From Staphylotrichum longicolle (Eukaryota > Ascomycota > Sordariomycetes > Sordariales > Chaetomiaceae): DNA of 64,000 bases. Shown here in pieces: positions 9,850 to 22,805 of the stretch (positions are counted from its first letter, which is position 1; the number at the start of each line of letters is the position of its first letter). A program made the translations under genes and the position numbers. The notes below the pieces were generated by a model that saw nothing but the letters and a program-made list of their open reading frames with translations, did no database searches and was not told where the DNA came from. The stretch covers positions 1,860,001-1,924,000 of the forward strand of contig JAHCVI010000002.1 of assembly GCA_019096155.1 (NCBI GenBank). Reading direction: 5' to 3'.

Positions 9850-12631
9850 TCAAAACATAATCCACTCCACCTCCACCCCAGGTCCGCCGATACATCTCGC
9901 CCAGTTGAACGGGCCTCCCTTCCCATTGCCTCCCATCCTCGCGTGGTGGTGATGGCCCCGCATGGCATCCTCCCTCCACCCTTCCCCAGCCCATAGCCTC
10001 TCGAGAACCTCGAGCGCGGCCAGATTGTTCATGTACCCACTCCGCGCCATGATCTCCCTGCACTTGGACCGCACAATGTTCTGCTGCAGCTCGTTGACGC
10101 ACTCGCTGCCCGCTACAAACAGCGGCCACAACAAGAACTTCTCGGCCGCGCTGCCCGCCTCCAGACTGGTCGCGTAGTAGACCACCTGGCTGACCAGGTT
10201 GCGGAAGTTGTTGTGGTTCGAGGGCACGTTCGGACTGGCGAGGCGTTCTGTGTAGAGGAGCGCCGCATACCGGAACGCCTCGCTCAGCGACCCGAGGTCG
10301 CGCACTTGCCCGCTCGTGGGCGGCGGGGCGGGGAGGGACGTCGATATCGACCCGACCGGGGACGGTGAGGAGGGGGATGGGTGTCCCGACTGGGCCGAGA
10401 GCGAGGCTCGTACGCGGGTCGAGTCAAACTCCCACGTTTGGAGGGCCTGGCGAGACTCTTTCCATTCGCGCCAGAACATGCTGCGGGGGTCGTCGTAGGC
10501 GGTAGGGGAGTGCAGATGTGACGCGCCGAGCATCTCGTCGTCTTCAGGGTTCGTCGTGCCGAAGCCGCTGCCGTCGAATCGAGTGTTGGTGCTGAAGGGG
10601 TGTGGCAAGCCACCAAATATACTCTGATGGTCGGGACCACTGAGAAGAGGCGGCGGTTTGAACGGGGCGCCAAGAGGGGATTCAGCTCGGGTACCATTGA
10701 TGCGAGGGAGCGGAGAGGAGGCGAGTAGGTGTTGGACGGGGCGGTGTTGAGAGAGTAGGTTCAGCCGGCCAAGCTTGCTGATGGTTTTGAAGAGTTCGCG
10801 ATCGCACCCGACAAGGTTCTCGGCTCCGGGTGGCAGTAACTGGGCATCCGGTGGGACACCGTAGAAGGAGGTGGTGAGTTGAGGTTCTCGGTCGTTGACG
10901 CTGGCGGATATGGCGTCAAAGTACGTGAATAATGCCTCCATCCACACCGAGTCCCTCGATGCCGGATAAGGAGACATCCGTCTCAGTCCCAGAATCTTCC
11001 TGACGCCAGCAAACTGCGTTTGGAACTTTGCAACACCCGACTCGGCCATGCGGTAGTGGCATAGCAACAGGATGGTAGCCAGGACCGAATCGTGCATCGA
11101 CTTTTCGGGGTCGTTCAGCTGCTCGTTGAGCAGACGGACTGCCAAGTTTCGGTGCTGGTATTCCTCGGCAAGCGACTGGTCCCTTGGCTGCACGTCGGAT
11201 CCGCTGTCGATGGGGCTCATGTCTAATCGCCTCTCGCCGATGTCCCTGCCGTGGTGACCAAGGCTCAACTTCCTCTTCATCCTTAGATTGCACGCTGCGA
11301 GGGCGCAGATTGCGTGTTGTAAACTCCTGCTGCTCGTCCCGAGCCGAAGAATGTGTTCCCTGAACGGATTATTGGGGCCGTCGATGAACACCATGCTGGG
11401 GCACATTGTCTTCTCATAGTAGTCCATGAAGAAGGGCATCTTGGTTATGAGATCCGGGCTCACTTGCAGGACTGGCGAGGGCGACTGTGAAGGAAAGGAG
11501 CCAGGCCAGGGTGCCGGGTTCCTGTCTGGAATGCTCTGTGACACCGACTCATCGTCCGGAGTTGAAGAGGCCCAGAAGGCGCCGTGCGACTGGGCGCTTG
11601 AGCTGTATGTGTCCAAGTCTGGGGTGCCAGGGACTTGGGGCCCTGAGGTCAGCGCCGGTTGCACAGGGCAGGGAGAAGTGTAACTCACCGAGGACGTCAC
11701 AGTCGTGAGGCAATTTGCGGCTCAGCTGTGCTTCCAGACTATCCACATGAGAAAGATGAGAATGAAGACTCGAGGGGTGCTCTGATGGTGCGTAAACGAG
11801 GCTCGGACATGAACCCGGTGCTCGTGATGATTCAATCATCATGGCGGCCACAGGGCTCTGCGGAATGGGCGAGGCGTGGCTGGGATAGCTCTCGTAGACG
11901 ATAGGGCTCTGGATGTAAGAAGGAATGTCTTCCCTTGGGAACGAGTGGCCAAGAGGGGACATGTAATCCACGTCGCTCATGGCGTCGATCGGGGTGTGGA
12001 TCATTTCCCGCTGCATCATGTCTCCGGGAGACGAGACTGGGATATGCAGAGGCCTGGGAAGGAATCTCGAAGTGTCGTTGGTGGCCATGCTGGAGGAAAA
12101 CGGGATATGAGTCCAACCTGGCGGGGCCGTCTCCGTTGGGGACAAGTGCGACATGTCGTAGGGGTGAAACGAAGTCGTCGTGACTGATATGGAGGGATTC
12201 CGCCTGTGGTCCATTTCCATCTTGACGCCGGTTTCCACCTCTTCCCTAACGGCGCGATCATCCTGCTCCGCCGGCCATTGCCCCGTCGATGCGACCGAGT
12301 CAGTCCGGACCCGTGCCGTCGTCGGCGACTTCACCGTCTTGGCCGAGCTCACCGGCGGCGCCTTTGCGATGGGCAGCGACAACCCCCGCAGCTTGCCCCG
12401 GCTCGCCACCCCAACGCCCCAGGTTAGTTGCGTCTTGTAACCAGAGCACTCGTTGCCAATTTCCAAGCACTGCGAGCAGTAAGGCCGTCTCCTGTCGCAC
12501 TTCACGTTCCGCTTGGCGCAGGTAAAGCAGTCGTCGGCCGCTCCACCAGCGGGGGCTCTTCTCCTACGCTTCCGCGCAGAGGCGGCATCCTTCGCCGCCG
12601 AAGTCGCCGGCGTGCTGATCGGGGCGGTCAT
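9850..12631 (-). CDS. Zn2Cys6 transcription factor with fungal-specific regulatory domain
   Basis: Two exons, 12631-11689 and 11642-9850, joined by a 46-nt intron (GTGAGT donor, GCTGAC branch site), give 911 residues in frame. The binuclear zinc cluster is CX2CX6CX6CX2CX6C with cysteines at residues 35, 38, 45, 52, 55 and 62, preceded by a basic KRRRR patch. It continues into GYKTQLTWGVGVASRGKL, a conserved linker in one branch of these factors. From about residue 340, MPFFMDYYEKTMCPSM and the following helices match the regulatory domain found in many Zn2Cys6 activators (Fungal_trans_2 type). Long Ser/Pro-rich linkers are typical. The target genes cannot be read from the sequence. Upstream lies 8.4 kb without genes, suggesting a large control region. 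Confidence 0.9.
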
Positions 12632-15600
12632 GCTGAGGCCGCTTGCGAGAGCCGGGGGCTTGGGGATCCTGTTGGGCGGCCGTCACTCCTGAAGAGGTTG
12701 GTTTTCCGGGGTTGTCCAGTTTTGTGTGCAGTGTTGTGAATGAAGGCAGATCCGCGGCAGCAGGGGCGACAGAGCGAATGCTATCCAAGACGACGCGGTG
12801 TGGCCTTCAGTGGACAGCAGCTGACTGGTGTGGGTAAATCGGCGGCAATACGGACAGAATTGGGCCCATAGCACACTGGGGGAGCGATGGAAACCTGGGG
12901 TTGGGCAAAGGGGAAGTGAAGAGAGGTCAGAACATGGGCCTGGGCGGCGATTTGCGGGCAGAAGGGCTTGTTTTAATCGGAACAGGCTGTTTCCCACTGG
13001 CCCAGCAGCGACAGACACACCCGCATGCATGCCCGTCCCCGACTCCCAGCCCAGCAGCCCCCCTTTTCGCAGGCAAGGTACACTGAGGTACATTCCCACG
13101 GTACCCCCAAATGCGAAATGGCTCCGGCGGTGGAGGCGGCCCTCGAGTGGTGCAACGGCTGGGAATTGGGGCGGCGACAGGTGACGGGGGTGGGCAGAGC
13201 AGGGGGGGAAGGGACAGAAGGGCTGTCGAATCCCACCCCGTTCATCGACGCAAACCCTGGCCACTGAACCAGGGCTGGCGAATGGCGCCAGTGTGGGACA
13301 GTGGACTCCTGTCGGGTTCGGGACCAGGGCCTTTGCAAGGGACTTCAGGACGAAGAGGATCGAGAGCTGCAGCACCCGCACCAGAGCACGCGGGATAGAA
13401 TACCACAGAGGTGTCCTCTGCCGGCAGGATGATGGTACGGGACTGTACTGTACGCAGAAGGAGAGCGCGGAAGGGCGTCTGCGCGTCGCCTGCAGCGGTC
13501 AAGCTGCCGGTCAGACAGAGTTTGCCTGGAGGAGCGTTCGGAAAGCCTGCGAGAATGGCCCCCCCATCAAAGTTGCCGAAAATCGCGGTTCTCTGAAAGA
13601 CGAGACCATCGCAGGCAAGGGGACCCTTGTGAGAAACAGAAACCGAGGTGCAAAAGACTCGCGTGCCTCTGATTGCAGGGAAACCAGCACAAGTTTGCAA
13701 AGTGGAGCCCGATGTGTGAAAGAAGCTTCTCAAGTCGAGAGCGCTGGGCTCAGACTGGCAGGGGCAAGCACACGCTGTTACGAAACCGATGGGAAATGGA
13801 AGGCTCGATTCACGGACTCGGCAGGTTCCTCTCTCTCAGCATGGCAGCGTGGCAGTGCGGAACCTGGGGAAAGGGCAGATGTGCTCATTGGACCGATTCG
13901 TGTCCTGGGTTGCGGGGCATCTCGTAGATTTGCAGCACCAAGTGTCTTCTCCTTTTGTGAAGCTCCCGCTCATCCATCACACTGGCAGCAACAGTTTGGA
14001 ATCTTCATTTTCGCTGCAGCAAAGAATAGGTGGCCAAGGTGCTCCTGCGTGCACAGTGGTATTTTTCCACACGGCAGTGATAACAACAATCCCGGACAAG
14101 TCCGCTCCTTTTCATGCCAGCCGCGGTTTCGGCGTGGTTAGCGCCCAAATCTGCGGTGCGGTGGGTTCATAGCGGTCCACAGCAGTTTTCATGCCTGCTT
14201 CGGTTATCAGACGAACACCACCTTTGCAGGAGTTGGGGACATGGTTGGCACTGGCGTCGCCCAGGGACCAGGGCCGTTGGCGTTGCCGTCGGTCAACCAC
14301 TCGGCGACTCGTCTCATCCCAGGAAGGCATCACCGGTGCGGATATGATAGCTCAGATCAGAGAAGAGCATCCGCCAAGCTCGTTTGTTGACGGCCACCCA
14401 GGCATGCCATGTGAGACATATCTCGGAACGCCGTTGTTATTTCGGGGTGCTCCACCGAGAAGTTGCGACAAAGCACGCGAGACGGAGCCGCCAGCCGGGA
14501 GTGGGGGTTACCGATTACACACTGCTTACACAGTACATGTCTGCTGTGTTTGCTCAATATCTCTTGTAGACTGGTTATCTTGGTTGCTGGGTCAGAGAGC
14601 GGTTGGTGGCATGCAAGACCAGCGTTGGCGAAGAGGCACGACGGCACCACAGCCAACCGCGAGAGCCTGATGACGGCCCTCCTGAAGCCCTTTGGGAGGG
14701 GACTTCATTTGACAAGCTCCCTGCGATTGCACATGGAGCTCACTTCCCTAGTTTTACATCCCTCCAGCGAACTGGCGTTCGCTCGGTTCGCAAACCCATG
14801 ACCTCAAAGGCTGCCAGGTGCGACAAAAATAGCCCGATAAGAACGCATCCATCAGTCGTTCAAGAACCTCAGCCTGTGGCTGGCGGCCGTTGCAAACCGA
14901 AGACGCACGTCGCTGATCATGACAGCAGACGCCTGAAGGAGGGGAGGGGGCAAAGAGCGGAACAAACCCGGGTGTTGGGCTGCAAATCATCCAATGCCAA
15001 ACCCAATCACCCATTTGTTGGAGGCTTCGACGCAGGCTTCTCTCAAGCTTCGGTGAGGGAAGGCTGCCAAAGCTGTCAAGGCTTCCTGGTCAAACGGCCC
15101 GACGAACGTCGAGGCAGTGAGTGAGGCGGCTGAGGCGGCCTGAAGAATACGAGGTTAGAGACGCGTCGGGATTGTCGGATACGTCGCGGGTTTGCCATTT
15201 CCTTACGCCTCTTCTTCGCCACAAACCTCGAGGCTCCCCGTTGATGCTGATGTGTTTGACGCTGGGCGTTCTGCAGGTAGCCAGGGATGTGGCTTGCTCC
15301 CCCGATGAGCTTCACAGGAGCCATGATGATGCGTCGAAACCAGGTTTGGTGGCCACCTCCATGACAGTCTTTTACCGTGAAGCCGTCTATTTTCCTGGCT
15401 GCCAAACTCGATTCTTTGCCCCATTACACAGTATGACGCAGGGCCGGAAACTCGGAGGGCAGATCCAGGGAGTTTATCTTTTCTCCCCGATACGTGCGTC
15501 CCGCCACATCTCCGGGGCGGACACTGCCGGCAGCCGGGTGTTGGCGAATTCCTTGGTTCCCGGCTGCCAAGGACGCCGCCGCTGACGACGGGCCACAGCA

Positions 15601-18600
15601 TTTCCACTCCACACCAACCCACAAGCGGCCCCAGTTTGGGACAGTTTCGAGAGACTCCTCTTTCAGAGGAGAACGATTGGCCCGGGGCGTTTCTTTAGCA
15701 TAAAATCCTTTGCCTTAGCGCCTTTGCTCGTGGATTTCTCGCTGTTTCGGGAACGGAAGGGTTGAGGTTTTGAGGTCGTCTCCAACCTCGCCGCTTGTGC
15801 CATCTTGAAGAACAGAAAACATTCTTGAGTGTCCAGATGAAAATCGTAGCACCGGAGACGTGGCCATTGGTGTGAAGGCCTCAAGTCGAAAGATAAGGTC
15901 GCTTAGTGCATGTATGACTTAACATCACACAGGCTGCTGTCCATAACATCACTCGATTGTGGACAGATACAGCACCTCTTTGAGTCTCGGCCAGAGCCGC
16001 AACCCGCTCGAGTTTCGAGGCCTCAATCTCGGTGGGGGTCAACTTTTAACACTCTGGGGTAATATCCACGCTGAGGAGCCGCTTTGTCCTTTTAATGTAA
16101 CAGAGCATGGGCCCAGGCCAGTGTTTCAGAGCACCTCAAGATCTCATTTCTCTTAGGAATTAACTCATCGAGATAACCGTGAGGCCCCGTGTCCCTGACT
16201 CCACAAGGCGTGTGAGGTTTCCCGCCGACCAACCGCCTATCACTTTCACATGCTTTCAACGAGCCACAGGTGATCAAACCCGCAGAAATAGGTATGAATA
16301 CTTTTAGTTTCGTGTTGAATTGTCGGCCCTGGGAAACTGGCAACGGATTATGAGGAACACAGAGTCTTTTTCCACAAACGCGACCAGACTGATTGGCGTT
16401 TGAGTCGTGCGGTTTGATGCTCTCCTGCTGCAGCCACCGACCGCCCGGCGAGTCTGACTGGCATGCCTCCCCGTCTCCCTTCTGGCTGATGTTGGAAACT
16501 CCTCCTGCGACCCGGTGCTGCACTGATCTGGGCCATGGCCGAGGGGTTGCTGCACGCTTCATTGGCTGCACGCGACAAGCAAGAGCGCGGACCATTTGAG
16601 TGGCCAATGGGATGTCGAGGATTGGCATGCAAGCCCAGAGATGTGGCTGAAGGAAACGGCCCTTTTTCCAACGCCGCCTCGCGGCACCCTGTCTTGGCTT
16701 CTGCTAAGCGGGGCCGCTGCGACTTGGCTTTTGCGGTTCCTGCAAACATGGTGGGCGTTGATGAGAGCCTCGGCACCACGCTGGCCTCATCTCGTCAGCT
16801 CCAATCCTCAGCTGCAATCACGACAGATGAGACAAGCCACTTAAAACGCCGTTCTATAGCGAGTTCGCGGACGGATATTCACCGACACAACAACCGGAGA
16901 TTTGCGCAGGCTGAAGCTGGGCAAGAGCAAAGCGACGAGTCTCGGTTCGACTTTTTTTCGACCTTTTTGCGGACCTGAGGTGAGGGGCGCGTCACACACA
17001 CGGGAGCGCTGCATCATGCAGCAGAGGCTTGCGCCATCAAGCAACAACCCGCCTTCGCATCGTCAACCCGTCGACCAGTGACTTGAGGGCATTCCAAATT
17101 AATTGTCCCCTCTCCTAGCATTCACCCAGCATTCACGAGGTCGGTCCTCCCATTCCTTCGCTCCAGTCTTGACCAAGCAATTGGAAAGCCATCGAGCCGG
17201 CGCCAACCAACTGAAAGCGCTCGTGCCCTCTCATCGATCACACCAGCACTTGTGTTTCCCTTTCTCTTTTGGCCATCTGCTTGCTGCTGCTCACTGTCTT
17301 TTGCTGCGCGGGTTCTCCCCGAGCCGTTGGGATTCGACGGATGGAACGTTGCAATCGCTCGCCGCTTTGCCGAACTGGGCAAGGCCTCGATTCCTGGGTT
17401 GATCTCACACATCTCCCCGCGTCTTGGCAAACCCCTAATCCACTTCTGTCACCGAGCGATGGGGTCAAAACGCCTGCAGTGCCGCGTGCTTCGCCAGACC
17501 GGTCGAACAGGGGTCATTTCTGTCTGTGAACAACAAGCTCGCGATCGAGATGTTGGAGTGTGCCCCGTTGGATGATGTGAATTCGTTGACTGAACGTCCC
17601 CCTCCACCTGAAGATGGCGGCGACCCGACGTAGCATTCGTCGAGCACATTGTCGAACTGACTAACGGGCAGTCCCGTATAACGTTATCCGCCAGATGCTC
17701 TCTTCTCCAACTTCTTCTCCAACAATCTCCGTCTGAACAAACCCCTGAGGTCAACCTGTCAACGACTCGATTTCTCGATTCTGTCGCAGCAAATCTTGCC
17801 GATCTCTCGCCACATACAGGGCGATCTCCGAGGGGCTGGAAAAGGAGAATGCGCGGATAGACGCGGGGCAAGACAGTCCTTCCCGGCTGCTCGGATCCCA
17901 TCTCGAATCGAGAGACCAATGTCTCAAGATGTACTCCCCACCAGATCACAGGAGTCTCCCCTGTGTCTAGCCCCTATTTGCCCCCGGCTCCCCGCCAGCT
18001 CAGACACGCGCTGCCTGGTCCTCGTCGACATTGCTGAGCTGGACTGAGACAGGCTCACACGAACAAGGAACATCCAGAGCCTTGGTCATCATCAATGAGC
18101 CTGGCTATACGAAATATGCCGACCTGCACAGCTCCTGAGGCTCAGCGCGAGAAGCTTTCCACGCGCCCATTGACGCCCGTCTGACCCATTCCTGCATATG
18201 TGTCTCTTGTGTCTGTTGGCTATGAATAGCATCGCCGGGGACGGACTAGCCCTACGCACATCCAACGGTCTGTAATATCAACCCGCGTCTTAGCCCCTTC
18301 CTTGTTGTGCTCCAGAAGCACAAAGGGACTAAGAGGGAAACGGCACCCCGGTTCTCGTGTGTAAACGCGGCATACCCTCTCACGTGCAGGGTACCACACG
18401 TCCAGGTGGGTGCACACACTCTGGCATCGGAACTTGCCTGCCAGAACCCTCCCACGCTTCGGAACTTGTATATTGCTTTGCTTATGTCGTGGAGAGCACC
18501 GCATGCCCAGTGCTGCACGACCCCACGCGGTCGGGCACCCGAAGCCCTCGCTCACTGAGCCCTTACCCAGCAGTGGGTGTAGGAGACGGGATGAGAAGGG

Positions 18601-20998
18601 AGGTGCCTTCATCTATCGCTGCCCGGTGATCATGTCAACTGCTTCTTTTGGGTACTCCAACGTGGGATCTGGGGGTTGGTGATGGTGTTTGGAGATGAAC
18701 ACTTGCCTGTTGCGCTTTGAACTTTGTCCATTTTGGGAAGATGAAGAGGTTCAAGTGTGTCTTGAGGAACGATGGCGGTCTGCTTCATACTTCGGGTACG
18801 CCATGCATGCCTGTCATCATGATACCCGACTCTTCTCTGCTTCTGGTAGCTTGTTGACTTCTTTGTGATCCGGCCCCCAAGGAAGGGCCATGGAAGGAGC
18901 ATGCAGGAACTACGGCTGGAGTGGTCTGAGCCACATCTGCTCACGTCCTGCTCCAAGACTTGGACTTGTGACCTTGAGCGGTATGCCTCACTTTGGTATC
19001 AGGCAATTCCCCGAGGGATGCCGTCGGACAAGCAAACGACTTGCAGTATTGTGTGCCGTCTACTATGCACTGTCAGCTACAAGTTCCCAAAAATCATGAA
19101 CTCAAACCTCGGATGTTAGGTCCAGCGACGCGGCGGCAGAGAACAGATCTTGCATTAAACATACTGCCAACAAACTTGAACGCATCGGACAGTCTAACAC
19201 ATCATGGCTAACAGACTGCCAAGTGTGGACAGGCTGTAGACGCCGGCATTCGATGTGATTTCCATGATCTGTGGCCGGAGTGTAAAACCCTTTTCCCTGT
19301 CATAACCTGGCGACCGAGGTATTCCTCTCTTCTGTAACTCTCGTCTTAATATTCTATCGTGGACGCCCCCCCCGCCCCCCCCCCCCCCCCCCCCCGCCCC
19401 CCCCCTGAAGCATGCAACCGGTCAGGAACTGTCAGTGACTTCAACCACTTGTGCTCCGCCTGCTTGACTGTTCAGGCTGTCATCAGGATGCCTAGAGCCA
19501 ATGAACCGGCGGGACACGACCTGAACATCATTTGAGACACTGCCTCAAGAGGCTCAAAGCCATGTCGTCACTTGTGTCCCAGATGCCATGGCATGGAAGT
19601 AATCTTCCCGGCTCCCAGAAGCCCCCGGGTTACACCTGAGTTCGGGGGCCGAGACCGCCATTCCCAGTAACTGTCGTACGAGCTGGGACACAACCCTGAT
19701 GTTACGGACGGAATCTGAAATCTAGAACTCCAAATTGGGCGGAAAGGCCGGATCAGTAATGGGCTATTAGTCAAACTTGGGGATGCTTAGGGCAACTCCT
19801 TCGAAGACATGATTTGGAACGGAGCTTTGGCGTTATTACTTCTCTTTGCTGTTTTGCTGTGAGACTCGGCCGCGTCAACTTACCTCGCTCAGAGTGTAGA
19901 TGCTTGGTGTCGTCTTCCAGCTTGAAAGTTTGCTTCGAAATTTGCAATAGGATTGTGTTTGAGCCTTTGTGTGCAGTGGCCTCGTTAACCGTTGCTAGAT
20001 ACATAGTCTGGGTATGTGTACTATGGTAGGTACACTGTAAAAACTGACTAGTCTGTATGAAGACCATCAAAACAGGAGGACCAAACACGCATCAGGTACC
20101 TAAACTCGAGGCAAGATATAAGTTTTACCTATTTGCGAGTAGAGATTTGCTGAGGACCTAGAGCGCTAGCTTGCCTACCATCGACTGATAACGTCCTCGA
20201 GTTAGAGGGAAGGTGACGGTTATTACTCACAATGCGGCTTTCTTAATTAGGTTTTCAAGAGCAAACCAAAATGCCAACCTTTTTACCGTCTGGAGGTTGA
20301 GAGACCTGACAATATCAAGTCAATGGACGATTGGGAGGGAGGAGGGGGAAAGGGGATGTTCAGCAACAATTTGTTGATGTTTACCGGCATCAGGGGTGAG
20401 CCCAAAGGCGAAGCTCAATGGGCAGCTGGGAACGTGACCAAGTTTACAGAGCAATCAACGTCTTCACAACTCAACATACAAAGTAACTGAGAACGACCAA
20501 GAGCTGAAGTTAAGCCCTTCGTTTGTATTGTTTTAAGAATCGAGCACTGGCATTCTTGTGCGCGCGGCAATCCCTTGAGCTGATACTACACGCGTCTCAC
20601 AGTGGTTAGACACGCGAATAGCATGAAGATGGGAGGGTAGGTGCCTATTCGGCCGGGTAACTGTCAAGGAAGGTCAAGGTAGAGCAGAGACCCCTCGTCT
20701 GCTACTGTATACCGGTGTCGAAACCCAGGGGAGGCTGCTCCTGTCATGCTCAGTTTGTGATGGTTGTATTCTATCTCAACTAGGCCTTCCGGTCTCGTAG
20801 AAAGACGCTTCTGATATATCCTATGACGTGCACATTGTTGCCCCTTTCATCCCCGGACCTCCACAATCGGTTGAACGGCCATTACTCGTCGGGATCCATC
20901 ACAACTCCGCCTTTATGAGATGGGCGCGCAACGATGCACGCCGGGTATAAACATGCAATCCATTCCTGAAGCAAGCAACAACAACTACCTCCCAGTCC
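12632..20998. other. 8.4-kb gene-free region upstream of the Zn2Cys6 gene
   Basis: No frame in this stretch shows a recognisable domain, intron-joined protein or codon pattern like the neighbours. The longest frame (13293-14141) is Arg/Ser/Gly-rich and has no family look. The region holds the poly-C tract at 19366-19405. It may be an extended promoter or encode non-coding RNA, but the sequence alone does not show either. Confidence 0.55.
19366..19405 (+). repeat. 40-nt poly-C tract (C8-G-C21-G-C9)
   Basis: Homopolymer broken only by two G residues at 19374 and 19396. The opposite strand is an almost pure G tract able to form a quadruplex, and the C strand could form an i-motif. The exact length should not be trusted, because such runs are poorly sequenced. 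Confidence 0.9.
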
Positions 20999-21557
20999 TT
21001 ACTTGGCCAGCTCCTCCAAGATAGTCGCCTCCAGCGACTCTGGCTTCGTGGTGGACGCCCAGCGACCCTTCACCTCGCCATCCTTCCCGATCAGGAACTT
21101 CTCAAAGTTCCACTTGACCCGCTTCAGCCCCAGCAGACCAGGCTTCTCGGCCTTGAGCCACTGGAACAGGGGGCTGGCATCGTCACCGTTGACATCGACC
21201 TTGGCCATAATGGGGAAGGTGACGCCGTAGTTGATCTGGCAGAACTCCTGAATCTCCTCGTTGGAGCCAGGCTCCTGGCCGCCAAACTGGTTGCAGGGGA
21301 AGCCGAGGATGACAAAGTCATCGGGATTCTTCTCACGAACGGACTTCCACAGCTTCTCAAGCCCGGCATACTGCGGAGTGAAGCCGCACTTGGAGGCGGT
21401 ATTGACGACCAGGACAACCTTCCCTTTGTAGTCGGCGAGGGGTACCTCCTTGCCGGTCTCTGCGGGCCGTCAGCGATGAGGTTTTAAGATGAGGGAAAGG
21501 GCAGAGGTACGTACTGTCGAGGGGCTTAAAGTCGTAGAAGGTTGTTGCGGAAGCCAT
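20999..21557 (-). CDS. gpx3: Thiol-dependent glutathione peroxidase (Gpx3/Hyr1 type)
   Basis: Reduces hydroperoxides using thioredoxin or glutathione; the yeast relative also relays peroxide signals to Yap1. Two exons, 21557-21515 and 21459-20999, give 167 residues in frame. The peroxidatic cysteine is C39 in NTASKCGFTPQY. FPCNQFGGQEPGS follows, supplying the active-site Gln (Q76). EFCQINYGVTFPI holds C88, the match for the resolving cysteine of the yeast enzyme. KWNFEKFLI supplies Trp131 and Asn132. It uses Cys, not selenocysteine. The same reading frame is open upstream to an ATG at 21761, adding 68 residues rich in Arg, Ser and Pro that look like a mitochondrial presequence. Translation may therefore start at two places. 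Confidence 0.93.
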
Positions 21558-22805
21558 GGCTGCGAATGATCTGTGACAAGGCTGGTGATGCTTGAGAGGT
21601 GTAGCGGCAAGCTTGGACCTGGTGTGCTGCGGAGGCGATGAGTGGAAACGGCGCGGAGCAAATGAGGCAGATATTGAGAGTACACCTGCTGCTGGTGGAC
21701 AGATGCGCAAAACTTGGGTTGTGAACCGACGAGAGGTGACGATGGGCGGAGAGAGAAACATCTGTCACGGGTGGCTCGAGAGATGGCGCATTAAAGAAGG
21801 CGGCAGCCGTGCGTGGGGTCAAGCTTCTGGTTCCAGATGGATCAAGTTCACGCAACTGCTAGGGAATCCTATTGGCTGTGTTGGGACGTGGCACGGTCAG
21901 AGATCAAGCACAGGCAGCGTCTCGTTCCTGCCCCGTTCAATGCTGGAAACCTTCGCTCACAGTTTGCGGGCAGGGGCTCTTTGCACTAGACTTCACGCAG
22001 CAAAATCCCCGTTTCCAGCAACTGATTTTGCACCGACTTTGCCCCAACCGTCAAACCACCTCGAACATACATTAGTCATCCGTCGGCCATTGTTCCCCGA
22101 TTGCACGATCTGAGCCGCGCACACAATGTCGTCGGATCTCAGTTTTGGACAAAGATCCATGCCAAGTCTCGGCCGAGGCCCCTGCAGGGGCACTTTGGCG
22201 AGCCCCACTCGGCCGGGGTTGCCTATCACCTCATGCCACCATCAAGACGTTCTTGACAACGGGCGTGTTCAAGAACGGACGAATGTTAGGGCTGCCTCCG
22301 ATATCGCGTATGAGAAGCCATTATATACTAAGGAAGAACAGGGGCCTCAAGTTGTCTCTGGGTTTTGCCGTAAGTGCTTCTTGTGGTTGATACGGGGCAA
22401 GCACCTTATGCTTGATCTCAGCTCATGCTTGAGGCGGGATCTCGGGGTTGAAGGCGACGAACCCGAGCGGGCAGGGCAACTTACCCCGCCACGTGGGTGC
22501 CCCGCTGCGAGAAGCTCGAGCCAGCACTATGACGGCACTGGCAGCAGGGCGGTTCAGGGAGTTGCGACGGAAACGGGACTCCCTTGAACATCAACATTGG
22601 GAGCATCAACTGCAGAAGAAACTAAAGTGGAGGGGCTTTCTCCGGAGCTGAAGGGAAGAGAGTCAATTGCATCCAGCATAGAGGTGATTGTGGGGCGTCT
22701 GGGAGCCTGCTGAAGCGGGATATCGCATCGACCCATTCGACGCTGCATTCAGCTCCCGTCTGCAGTCAGCAGGTTCCAGCGCAATCAGCAGCAACCACAG
22801 CAGGC
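21558..22805. other. Divergent promoter region of the peroxidase and the FAD oxidoreductase
   Basis: About 1.25 kb between divergent starts. The first 204 bases next to the peroxidase are in frame with it and may be coding. A TTAGTCA site lies at 22072-22078. Nothing else is recognised. Confidence 0.55.
22072..22078 (+). promoter_or_regulatory. Possible Yap1/AP-1-type site TTAGTCA
   Basis: TTAGTCA is a known binding sequence of fungal Yap1-like bZIP factors and lies about 310 bp upstream of the distal ATG of the peroxidase gene. A seven-base match can occur by chance, so this is suggestive only. Confidence 0.3.

Noticed and set aside
13293..14141. A 282-residue open frame in the gene-free region
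   Set aside because: Arg/Ser/Gly-rich composition, no domain, and overlapping frames of similar length on both strands indicate chance in GC-rich DNA.
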